A program made the position numbers and the translations under genes. The notes beneath the pieces are model-generated. The model worked only from the letters and a program-made list of their open reading frames with translations. It was not told the origin of the DNA and searched no databases. From contig NZ_JAQIYM010000012.1 in NCBI RefSeq assembly GCF_028823535.1, positions 62,001 through 126,000 of the forward strand: 64,000 bases of DNA, in the 5' to 3' direction. The stretch is from Pseudomonas serbica (lineage in GTDB: Bacteria; Pseudomonadota; Gammaproteobacteria; Pseudomonadales; Pseudomonadaceae). Positions 53,789 to 62,783 of the stretch are shown here, one piece after another. Numbering within the stretch: the first letter of the stretch is position 1; each line of letters starts with the position of its first letter.

Positions 53789-54107
53789 GGGTGCCTGTAC
53801 CGGCCCTATCGCTGGCAAGCCAGCTCCTGCAGTAGATCGCGTTCGGTCGCGAGAGATGGGTTGGCTTTCGGACTGCACAGATTGCTTGCACACCACCAAT
53901 AGCTGTAGGAGCTGGCTTGCCAGCGATGAGGCCCTGACAGTTATCCCAAGAGCATCGCCCTGCGAAAATCCCGCAAATCCCCACCATTTCCCGCACTTTG
54001 CACAAAATGCCGTTAGTCGCCGCCCCCCGCGATGGATTAAAGTAACGCCCCCAGCCCTGGCGTATTTCCGAACGTCCTCGGCCACCCTTTTGCAGGAACA
54101 GTCATCG
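53789..54107. other. 319-base gap holding a REP pair and the second moxR promoter
   Basis: Besides the widely spaced REP pair (53804-53934), I see no gene. Sequence 53940-54107 precedes the moxR start and should hold its promoter; no sigma-factor box could be assigned confidently. Confidence 0.45.
53804..53934. repeat. REP pair (TGTAGGAGC family, widely spaced)
   Basis: The left unit (53804-53832, core GCTGGCAAGCCAGCTCC) and the right unit (53903-53934, core TAGGAGCTGGCTTGCCAGC) are inverted, 70 bases apart. The right unit is nearly identical to that inside the DUF4381 gene. Confidence 0.9.
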
Positions 54108-55067
<960 letters not shown>

Positions 55068-55072
55068 GCCCG

Positions 55073-56017
55073 ATGAACGCGCTCCTGCCGCCCCAACCGG
55101 GCATCCGCGTCACGCTCGCCGAGCTGATCGAGATGCGTCACCGCGTGCGCGAAGTGCAGCTGTTTTCCACGCCGAGCCAGCGCAGCCCGCTGATCGGCCT
55201 GCACCATTCCAAGCTGCGCGGCCGTGGGGTGGATTTCGACCAGGTGCGGGTCTACCAGGCCGGCGACGATGTGCGCACCATCGACTGGCGCGTGACCGCG
55301 CGTACCCAGGAACCCCACACCAAGCTGTTTCACGAAGAACGTGAGCGGCCAATTTTCATCATGGTCGAGCAGAGCCGTCGTCTGTTTTTCGGCTCGGGCC
55401 TGATGTTCAAGTCGGTGCTCGCCGCCCAGGCCGCGAGCCTGATCGGCTGGGCCGCGCTGGGGCATAACGACCGGGTCGGCGGCCTGGTGTTCGGCGACAA
55501 CGAGCATTACGAAATCAAGCCGAGGCGCAGCAAACAAAGCCTGCTGCAATTGCTCAACCGCCTGGTGCGGGTCAACCAGTCGCTGCACACCGAAAGCGAG
55601 CCTGATCGCGATGCGTTCGGCATTGCCTTGCGTCGCGCGCGGGAGGTATTGCGGCCCGGCAGCCTGGCGATCGTGATCTGCGACGAGCGTGCCTTGTCCG
55701 AAAGCGCCGAACAACAGCTGAGCCTGTTGTCGCGCCATTGCGACCTGTTGTTGCTGCCGCTGTCCGACCCTTTGGATCACGCCCTGCCCGCCGCTGGCCT
55801 GTTGCGCTTCGCCGAGCGTGGCGCGCAACTGGAACTCGACACCCTCAATTTCGACCTGCGCCAGGCGTACCGCGCCCAGGCCGAAACACGCATCGCCCGC
55901 TGGGAGTTGCTGGCGCAAAAGCTGCGGGTGTTGCTGATGCCGCTGAGCACGCAAAGTGAAATGGTCGAGCAGCTGCGCGAGTACCTCAACCCACAGAAAC
56001 CGGGGAAAGGTCGATGA
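55073..56017 (+). CDS. DUF58 protein (copy 2)
   Basis: 314 residues, with RGRGVDFDQVRVYQAGDDVRTIDW and LFHEERERPIFIMVEQSRRLFFGSG, matching copy 1 in motif order. The metal motif is also absent here (VEQSR). The ATG at 55073 is preferred to a TTG at 55064. The stop overlaps the DUF4381 start by 4 bases. Confidence 0.93.
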   Translation: MNALLPPQPGIRVTLAELIEMRHRVREVQLFSTPSQRSPLIGLHHSKLRGRGVDFDQVRVYQAGDDVRTIDWRVTARTQEPHTKLFHEERERPIFIMVEQSRRLFFGSGLMFKSVLAAQAASLIGWAALGHNDRVGGLVFGDNEHYEIKPRRSKQSLLQLLNRLVRVNQSLHTESEPDRDAFGIALRRAREVLRPGSLAIVICDERALSESAEQQLSLLSRHCDLLLLPLSDPLDHALPAAGLLRFAERGAQLELDTLNFDLRQAYRAQAETRIARWELLAQKLRVLLMPLSTQSEMVEQLREYLNPQKPGKGR

Positions 56018-56508
56018 GCGGTCTCGAGCAACTGCAACCCCTGATTACCCCGCCCCCGGTGGATTTCTGGCCGCCGGCGCCGGGTTGGTGGTTGCTGCTG
56101 TTGTTGCTGCCGGCCATCGGCTTTGGCCTATGGAAGCTGCGGCACCTGTTTGCCCGCAAACAACCGGTCGCCCCTGTCGAACAACCGCTGGACCCGGTGC
56201 GTGTGGCCGCGCTGGCGGAACTGGCGCGCCTGCCCAAGCCTTACGATGGCGCGCCCGCCGGTGCCTGGCTGCAGCAGCTCAATGGCCTGCTTAAGCGACT
56301 GTGCCGCAACCATTACCCCTACAGCCAGAGCCATACCCTCAATGGCCGCAAATGGCTGGCCTTTCTCGACAACCGTTGCCCCGCCGCCGGCCTGACCCGC
56401 TGGATGGTGCTGGTCGAAGGCGCCTACAAGCCCGAATGCAAGCTCGACGACAAGGCCATCGCCGGCCTGACCCAGGCGGTCGATACATGGATTCGCAAAC
56501 ATGTTTGA
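56014..56508 (+). CDS. DUF4381 membrane protein (copy 2)
   Basis: 164 residues: one membrane segment (WWLLLLLLPAIGFGLW), then the family region LLKRLCRNHYPYSQS and NGRKWLAFLDNRCP. It lacks the 30-residue REP-derived block seen in copy 1 and therefore serves as the intact reference. The last codons overlap the BatA start by 8 bases. Confidence 0.9.
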   Translation: MSGLEQLQPLITPPPVDFWPPAPGWWLLLLLLPAIGFGLWKLRHLFARKQPVAPVEQPLDPVRVAALAELARLPKPYDGAPAGAWLQQLNGLLKRLCRNHYPYSQSHTLNGRKWLAFLDNRCPAAGLTRWMVLVEGAYKPECKLDDKAIAGLTQAVDTWIRKHV

Positions 56509-57580
56509 GTTCGCCTGGCCGTGGATCTTCGCCCTGCTGCCGCTGCCCTGGCTGATGCGTATGCTGTTGCCGGTGGCCGACAGTGGCGAACCGGCACTCA
56601 AGGTCAGTTTCCTCGCAGACCTCGAAGGCCTGGCCAAGCGCCGCGCCCGGGCCAACTTGCCGGCCTGGCGCCAACAGGCGCCGTTCCTGCTGCTCTGGCT
56701 GCTGTTGTTGAGCGCCGCCGCGCGCCCGCAATGGCTCGGTGAGCCGCTGCCGATTGCCGCCAGTGGCCGCGATCTGCTGGTGGCGGTGGACGTGTCCGGC
56801 TCGATGGACTTTCCCGATATGCAGTGGCAGGACGATGACGTCAGCCGCCTCACCCTGGTTCAGCATTTGCTTGGCGACTTCCTCGAAAGTCGCGACGGCG
56901 ACCGAGTTGGGCTGATCCTGTTCGGCAGCCGGGCCTACGTGCAGGCGCCCCTGACGTTCGACCGCCATACCGTGCGCGTCTGGCTCGACGAAGCGCGAAT
57001 CGGCATCGCCGGCAAGAACACGGCCATCGGTGACGCCATCGGGCTGGCCCTCAAGCGCCTGCGGCAACGCCCGGCGCAAAGTCGCGTGCTGATCCTGGTC
57101 ACCGATGGCGCCAACAACGGTGGCGAAATCGATCCGCTTACCGCCGCGCGCCTGGCAGCCAAGGAAGGGGTGAAAATCTACCCGATCGGCATCGGCGCCG
57201 ACCCGGAACAAAGCGGCACCCCGGGGTTCCTGGGGATCAATCCGAGCCTGGATCTGGACGAACCCACCCTGAAGGCGATCGCCGACGCCACCGGCGGCCA
57301 GTACTTTCGCGCTCGCGATGGCCAGGAACTGCAATCGATCAAGGACACCCTCGACCAACTGGAGCCTGTGACCCAGCAACCGACCCAGGCCCGTCCGGCC
57401 AAGGCGTTGTATCACTGGCCGCTGGCGCTGGCGTTGTGGCTGAGCATGCTGCTGGTGGTGCGCGAGCTGTGGCCGGATAACCCGCTGCAACGAATTTTCA
57501 ACAAGGACCTGTTCTTGCAATCGCCATTGCCTGACTGGCGCCAGCGCCTCAAACGCCTGCGCCTGCGGAGGCGCCGATGA
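56501..57580 (+). CDS. VWA-domain membrane protein, BatA type (copy 2)
   Basis: 359 residues, with membrane segments near 7-22, 60-75 and 305-325 and a periplasmic VWA domain with a complete MIDAS: DVSGS (Asp97, Ser99, Ser101), the threonine in GKNTAIGDAIGLA and the aspartate in LVTDGAN. It is coupled to the neighbours by overlaps of 8 and 4 bases. Confidence 0.93.
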   Translation: MFEFAWPWIFALLPLPWLMRMLLPVADSGEPALKVSFLADLEGLAKRRARANLPAWRQQAPFLLLWLLLLSAAARPQWLGEPLPIAASGRDLLVAVDVSGSMDFPDMQWQDDDVSRLTLVQHLLGDFLESRDGDRVGLILFGSRAYVQAPLTFDRHTVRVWLDEARIGIAGKNTAIGDAIGLALKRLRQRPAQSRVLILVTDGANNGGEIDPLTAARLAAKEGVKIYPIGIGADPEQSGTPGFLGINPSLDLDEPTLKAIADATGGQYFRARDGQELQSIKDTLDQLEPVTQQPTQARPAKALYHWPLALALWLSMLLVVRELWPDNPLQRIFNKDLFLQSPLPDWRQRLKRLRLRRRR

Positions 57581-59310
57581 GCGCCTTCTGGCCGTATTTT
57601 TTCCGCCCGTGGTGGCTGCTGTCGCTGCCGCTGCTAGGCTGGTTGCTTTGGCAACTGTGGCATCGGCAGAAGCGCGCCGGGCGCTGGCAGATGATCCTGC
57701 CACCGGCGTTTCACGCCGCATTGCTCAGTGGCGGCAGTGGGCGCGAAAGCAAATTGCCGTGGGTGGCCCTGGGCGCGGCCTGGTTCATCGCCGTGGTCGC
57801 CTTGGTGGGACCGAGCTTTGCCCGCGTCGAACAGATCAGCCAGAAACCCGCCGATCCGCTGGTGGTGATCCTTGAGCTGACCCCGCAAATGCTCGCCACC
57901 GACGTTCAGCCGAACCGCCTTGAACAGGCCCGGCGCAAACTCTTCGACCTGCTGCAAAGCCGCAACGACGCGCAGACTGCAATCGTCGTCTACGCCGGCA
58001 GCGCCCACACCCTGGTGCCGCTATCGGACGACCTGTCCACCAGCCGCAACCTGCTCGATGCACTCAAGCCGTCGTTGATGCCCGAAGTCGGCCAGCGTGC
58101 CGACCTGGCGGTGGTCAAGGCCCTGGCCTTGCTGGAACAGGCCGCACTGGGCGATGGCCGGATCCTGTTGATCGGCTCCTCGTTGAGTGAGCCGGAGCGC
58201 CTGGGCATCAGCCGCGCCTTGAGCGGCAAGTCGACGCAATTTCTGATGCTCGGTATCGGCACCGCCGAAGGCGCCCCCATCACCCAGGAAGATGGCAGTT
58301 TCCTCAAGGACGAACAGGGGGCAATTCTGGTGTCCCGGCTGGATGAACCCGGCTTGAAGTCCTTCGTCAACGATCTGGACGGACACTACCGCCACGCGCG
58401 CCTGAGCGACGCCGATCTGCGCGCCCTCGGCCTGCTCGACGGTCCGCGCAACCTGCGCAACGACGGCCAGACCCTGCGCCTCGACACTTGGGCCGACCAG
58501 GGCTATTGGCTGCTGTTGCCGCTGTTGTTGCTGGCCGCCTGCGCCGGTCGTCGCGGCTGGTTGTTCTGCCTGCCGCTGTTGTTGATGCTGCCGCAACCGA
58601 GCCATGCCTTCGACTTCCAGGACCTGTGGCTACGCCCCGACCAGCAGGGCCTGCAATTACTCAAGCAGAAACGCCCGGCCGAGGCCGCCCGGCACTTCGA
58701 AGATCACCGGTGGCAAGGCGTGGCCCTCTACGAAGCCGGCGACTACAGCGGCGCCGCCCAGCGGTTCGCCGAGGGCAACGACGCCCATGCCCACTACAAT
58801 CGTGGCAACGCCCTGGCCAAGAGCGGCGAACTGGAGGCAGCAGTGGATGCCTATGAGCAGGCCCTCGAACGGCAACCGGATCTGCGTCCGGCACTGACCA
58901 ACAAGGCCTTGGTGGAAAGCCTGCTCAAGCAGAAGGCCAGCCCGCCCGCGCCGGAGAAAGCCGCCGAGGAGGCGAGCAGCGATTCGGAGCAGCCATCACC
59001 ACCGAGTGCCGCTGCGCAGCCGTCGACATCCGCAGAACCCGAAGCCGCTGGCGAACAGACGCAAGCCGCCACCGAGCCACCCGCCACGACACCGCCTCGT
59101 CCCGGCACCAACGAGGTCCCGGGCAGCGAACTGGGCGACGAACAGCACACCATTGCCCCCATGCCCCCGGCCAGTGCCAGTCTCGACGCCGAGCAGCAAC
59201 AGGCGCTGGAGCAATGGCTAAGGCAGATCCCGGATGATCCGGGTGAATTGCTCAGACGCAAATTCTGGTACGAACAGCAACAACATCAGGATCAGGGAAA
59301 AACTCGATGA
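57577..59310 (+). CDS. VWA-like plus TPR membrane protein, BatB/BatC type (copy 2), MIDAS degenerate
   Basis: 577 residues. Architecture as in copy 1: two membrane segments, VWA fold, membrane segments, TPR repeats (about 375-445, AHYNRGNALAKSGELEAAVDAYEQAL) and a long Ser/Pro/Ala/Glu-rich tail. The metal-binding motif is ELTPQ (Glu100, Thr102, Gln104) in place of DxSxS, and the later TDG aspartate is replaced (LLIGSSLSE), so divalent metal binding is probably lost. Its stop overlaps batD. Confidence 0.92.
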   Translation: MSAFWPYFFRPWWLLSLPLLGWLLWQLWHRQKRAGRWQMILPPAFHAALLSGGSGRESKLPWVALGAAWFIAVVALVGPSFARVEQISQKPADPLVVILELTPQMLATDVQPNRLEQARRKLFDLLQSRNDAQTAIVVYAGSAHTLVPLSDDLSTSRNLLDALKPSLMPEVGQRADLAVVKALALLEQAALGDGRILLIGSSLSEPERLGISRALSGKSTQFLMLGIGTAEGAPITQEDGSFLKDEQGAILVSRLDEPGLKSFVNDLDGHYRHARLSDADLRALGLLDGPRNLRNDGQTLRLDTWADQGYWLLLPLLLLAACAGRRGWLFCLPLLLMLPQPSHAFDFQDLWLRPDQQGLQLLKQKRPAEAARHFEDHRWQGVALYEAGDYSGAAQRFAEGNDAHAHYNRGNALAKSGELEAAVDAYEQALERQPDLRPALTNKALVESLLKQKASPPAPEKAAEEASSDSEQPSPPSAAAQPSTSAEPEAAGEQTQAATEPPATTPPRPGTNEVPGSELGDEQHTIAPMPPASASLDAEQQQALEQWLRQIPDDPGELLRRKFWYEQQQHQDQGKTR

Positions 59311-60959
59311 CCCGCTTCACCGCCTTCCTGCTTGCCCCGCTGCCCGCCTTGCTACTTTGTGCCGCCCAGGCCCAGGCAGCCGAGCTGGTCGCCAGTGTCG
59401 ACCGGGCTCGCCTGAACTCCGGCGAGACGATCGAACTGACCCTGGAATCGAACGATGTGACTCAATTCGGCAAGCCGGACCTGACGCCACTGGAGCCACT
59501 GTTCGAAGTGCGTGGCACCCGCCAGGTCAACCAGTTGAACACGCTCAATGGCGACAACCAGGCCACGACCCGCTGGATCGTCACGCTGCTGCCATTGCAC
59601 AACGGCACCGTGGAAATCCCCCCGCTCAAGCTGGGCGACGTCCAGAGCCAGCCGATCACCGTGCAGGTGGTCGAAAGCGACACCCAGGCCAGCCCTGTCA
59701 AGCAGGCACCGGTGTTCATCGAAGCCAGCCTCGATCAAACCAGTGTGTATGTGCAGGCCCAGGCGATCCTGACCTTGCGCATCTACCATTCGGTGTCGCT
59801 GTACGACGACAGCAGCCTGCCGCCCTTGCAGATTCCCGACGCCCGCATCGAACAGCTGGGCGAGTCACGCACCTACGAGAAAGACATCAACGGCATACGC
59901 CACGGTGTCATCGAAATGCGCTACGCGATCTACCCGCAACACAGCGGTGAATTGATCATTCCAGGGCAAATATTCAATGCCGCGCTGGTGGACGCGCAAC
60001 CCGTCCAGGACGCCAGCTCCCAGACGCCGAAATCCGGCAAATTGATGCGCGTCAGCTCCAGTGAAATCCTCCTACCGGTCAAAGCCAAGCCCGTCACCTA
60101 TCCTGCCGACCTGCCCTGGCTACCGGCGCGCGACCTGACGCTGAGCGAAAGCTGGAATCCGGAGCCGGAGCACGTCCAGGTCGGTGATTCGCTCACCCGT
60201 AGCCTGACAATCAAGGCCGAGGGCCTGGCCAGTTCGCAACTGCCCCCTCTGCCCGGTACCGAGGTCAGTGGCCTGCGGCGCTATCCCGATCAACCGGTGC
60301 TGGGCAACCAGAACAGCGAGCGAGGCCTGGTAGGCAGTCGCGAGGATCGCGAAGCCCTGGTGCCTTCGCGCAGCGGCGCCATTGAGTTGCCTTCGGTCGA
60401 GGTGGTCTGGTGGAACACCTTCGAAGACCATCTGGAGCACAGTAGCCTGCCCGCCCGGACCCTGCAGGTGGCGGCCAATCCAAGCCTGATGGTCGACACA
60501 CCGGCCAGTACCTCGGCGCTCGAGAACAATACGAGCAGCGAAACCCTCTGGCGCTGGAAACTCAGCACCCTGATCCTGGCCTGCACCACCCTGTTGGGAT
60601 TCGGCCTGTGGTGGCGGGCACGCTGGCAACCGGCGATCCTGCGTGCAGCGCAAACCGGCCCCAGCCCCCGCACGGTGCTCGATGACCTCAAGCGTGCCTG
60701 CCAGGCCAACGATTCCCACGCCACCCGCCAGGCGCTCGACGCCTGGGCCCGCCAGCAGCCGGAGACCCTGGCCGACATGGCCGCCCGCTTCGTCCCCCTG
60801 TCCGACGCCCTCGACGGTTTGAACGGCGCGCTCTACAGCGAAACCGGCCAGCATTGGCAAGGGGAAGACTTATGGCGGGCTATCCGGACGATCCCGATCG
60901 CCGAACGGGTTCAGGATCCGGTTGGCGACAGTGGGTTGCCGCCGCTGTATCCGAAATAA
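59307..60959 (+). CDS. BatD family protein (copy 2)
   Basis: 550 residues with a signal peptide starting directly at the coupled ATG (MTRFTAFLLAPLPALLLCAAQAQAAE). Three beta-sandwich regions follow (for example RQVNQLNTLNGDNQATTRWIV and RTYEKDINGIRHGVIEMRYA) and a single C-terminal membrane segment (LSTLILACTTLLGFGLWWRA). It is about 90 residues longer than copy 1 and has no REP-derived extension, so it fixes the ancestral start. Last gene of the second Bat operon. Confidence 0.92.
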   Translation: MTRFTAFLLAPLPALLLCAAQAQAAELVASVDRARLNSGETIELTLESNDVTQFGKPDLTPLEPLFEVRGTRQVNQLNTLNGDNQATTRWIVTLLPLHNGTVEIPPLKLGDVQSQPITVQVVESDTQASPVKQAPVFIEASLDQTSVYVQAQAILTLRIYHSVSLYDDSSLPPLQIPDARIEQLGESRTYEKDINGIRHGVIEMRYAIYPQHSGELIIPGQIFNAALVDAQPVQDASSQTPKSGKLMRVSSSEILLPVKAKPVTYPADLPWLPARDLTLSESWNPEPEHVQVGDSLTRSLTIKAEGLASSQLPPLPGTEVSGLRRYPDQPVLGNQNSERGLVGSREDREALVPSRSGAIELPSVEVVWWNTFEDHLEHSSLPARTLQVAANPSLMVDTPASTSALENNTSSETLWRWKLSTLILACTTLLGFGLWWRARWQPAILRAAQTGPSPRTVLDDLKRACQANDSHATRQALDAWARQQPETLADMAARFVPLSDALDGLNGALYSETGQHWQGEDLWRAIRTIPIAERVQDPVGDSGLPPLYPK

Positions 60960-60965
60960 GATCTA

Positions 60966-61036
60966 AAGTTCGCAACCTGCGGTAGCTCCTGCAGGTTATC
61001 CGCCGTGCAAGGCGCTGCCGCAGGCTGCGATCTTTA
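60966..61036. terminator. hairpin repeat between batD copy 2 and the AA10 gene (AAAGATCGCAG family)
   Basis: TAAAGTTCGCAACCTGCGG on the left pairs imperfectly with CCGCAGGCTGCGATCTTTA on the right. Third copy of the AAAGATCGCAG family. It lies between convergent genes and likely terminates both. Confidence 0.55.
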
Positions 61037-61073
61037 ACGCCTTTCAGCGATTCAAGGCGACCCTTTCAACAGG

Positions 61074-62429
61074 TCAGGATTGTGCCCTCCAAAGCACATT
61101 GTCCCCCGCCCCAGGCGCCCACTCCTCTACGTGTGCCGTATGGGCCTGAATGCACGACCAGTTCTGTCCAGCGTGGCTCACCACGTCATTCTTTGCGTAC
61201 TGAGTACCCAGTTTCCACGATGGATACTCACCGCCATCACTCAGGGTCCTGACGCTCAGGACGTTACTGGATAACGAAAGCTTGTTGTTGAGGTCGCGCG
61301 CTTTCACAGCGTAACGATACTGGGTATCTGGTGTGAGGCCAGAGTCGTCAAAAGAGGTCTGGACCGCGCTCACGGTTTTGACGTGAATGTCGTCCCGATA
61401 GATCAGGTAGTCGACTATCGGCGCCGTGCCGGTAGCTGCCCCCCACATCAGGGTGACGCTTTGTGCGGTCTGACCCATGCTGTGCAGGTTCGTCGGTGCG
61501 GTAGGCCCCTCTCCGCCTTCTGGCAAGGTGTGCACTTGAATCGGCCGGCTCGGTGCGGAAACATTGCCGTGATCATCGACTGCGCTGATGGCATAGTTGT
61601 ACAGGGTTTCAGGTGCCACGCTGTTATCGGCAAAAGCAAGATTCGGAGCGTCTACACCAACCAGGAAGCTTCCGTTACGCGAAATGCGGTAGGAGGCGAT
61701 CGGAATGGAGCCGGTTCCTGCATTCCAATTCAACAATACCTGCTTGTCAGTGACCCTGACAGCAGCCAGCCCGGTCGGTGGATCAGGCAATTCACCGCCG
61801 CCTTCCGGAGGCAGAAAATTCAGGTCAATCACTTGGTAAAAAGCCATCGAAGTATTGGCAACTTCCCACACCGCCAGACACACGTTGTACCCGAGCCGTT
61901 TTGGTAGCGGGACGCCATGGCTAGTGGGTGAAGCGGGCAACATTTGCTCGCCATGAGCCCAATGCGGCTGCAGGTTGATTTGCACTGTGTAGAACGGCTC
62001 TACCTCAAACTGATCCCGCGACAGGACCTTGGCAGGATCCCAATCTGCCTTCGTGATGAAATAGTTCCAGCGCCGAGTCGCGTGCTTTGCGCTGAAATTC
62101 CAGGAAATGTCCAGTATTTCGCCACTTCGCACGTCATGCTTTTGCCAGTGACTCCCGGGTTCATCCAGTACTGCGCCGGTCAGTTGATTGGCACTGGCAA
62201 TTTTTCCATCCGGTGGCGGCGGGACGTTGGCGTCGTCATCCTTTGCAAACACATCTCGGAGTCCGCCGGCAGTCAGAGGAAAAAACTTGCCGGACTCGCG
62301 TTGATTAAGCGCTCCTTCGTCGAGTCTCCCCGCCAACCACTCAAAATGTGCCCGTGAAGAGGGTGAAAAAACGTGGCCATGACGCGGATTGTTACTTCTA
62401 CTGATAGTGTTCGGACGATCCTGTGACAT
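61074..62429 (-). CDS. AA10 lytic polysaccharide monooxygenase with fibronectin-III and CBM5/12 domains, no signal peptide
   Basis: 451 residues. The AA10 domain (17-205) begins with the histidine brace, His17 in PRHGHVFSPSSRAHFEW and His116 in SAKHATRRWNYFITKADWDP, with Phe197 in AFYQVIDLNF. Two fibronectin-III domains follow (about 210-395: LNWNAGTGSIPIASYRISR and LMWGAATGTAPIVDYLIYR), then a chitin-binding CBM5/12 (YPSWKLGTQYAKNDVVSHAGQNW). The N-terminus before His17 (MSQDRPNTISRSNNPR) is hydrophilic, not a signal peptide. Only two cysteines occur in the chain, so AA10 disulfides are missing. GGAGAAATACT precedes the ATG. Confidence 0.88.
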   Translation of the reverse strand: MSQDRPNTISRSNNPRHGHVFSPSSRAHFEWLAGRLDEGALNQRESGKFFPLTAGGLRDVFAKDDDANVPPPPDGKIASANQLTGAVLDEPGSHWQKHDVRSGEILDISWNFSAKHATRRWNYFITKADWDPAKVLSRDQFEVEPFYTVQINLQPHWAHGEQMLPASPTSHGVPLPKRLGYNVCLAVWEVANTSMAFYQVIDLNFLPPEGGGELPDPPTGLAAVRVTDKQVLLNWNAGTGSIPIASYRISRNGSFLVGVDAPNLAFADNSVAPETLYNYAISAVDDHGNVSAPSRPIQVHTLPEGGEGPTAPTNLHSMGQTAQSVTLMWGAATGTAPIVDYLIYRDDIHVKTVSAVQTSFDDSGLTPDTQYRYAVKARDLNNKLSLSSNVLSVRTLSDGGEYPSWKLGTQYAKNDVVSHAGQNWSCIQAHTAHVEEWAPGAGDNVLWRAQS

Positions 62430-62783
62430 AGTATTTCTCCATTGACGACCGTTCATGCTTCGATTTTTCGGATCGCATGTAACGCCCCAACCACTTCAGT
62501 TTCAGCTCGACCCGCCTCATCTCTTTATCTATTGAAAGGCACACCCTGTCGGTTGAACTATTAGGCTCCATGCTCCAACCCATTGGATACCTGGCTCGTG
62601 AATAGAGGCTACTGACAGATGTGACAGTGGGGACAGACGGTCGTCGGTGTTCTTCCCCGGGTGTCGACGTCTCGCCCTTAAAGGTGTTCAGCAACAACAG
62701 TCTTTTGCCAGTAAACTCTCAGCCCTTTAGCCGCTGTCATGTGTCTTTTGGCGGCCATCACCTTTTTTGTAGCGGAGTTCGCC
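62430..62783. other. 354-base divergent gap between the AA10 gene and sbcD
   Basis: AT-richer than its flanks. A 99-codon minus-strand frame with a TTG start overlaps the AA10 start region but has no ribosome site or recognisable content, so it is not listed. It should hold the AA10 and sbcD promoters. Confidence 0.4.

Noticed and set aside
2822..53934. Repeated palindromes considered as a CRISPR array
   Set aside because: The copies are scattered over 50 kb, inverted in pairs, with no regular spacers or cas genes. They are REP elements.
62398..62697. 99-codon minus-strand frame overlapping the AA10 gene start
   Set aside because: TTG start, no ribosome site, overlap with a well-supported gene start.
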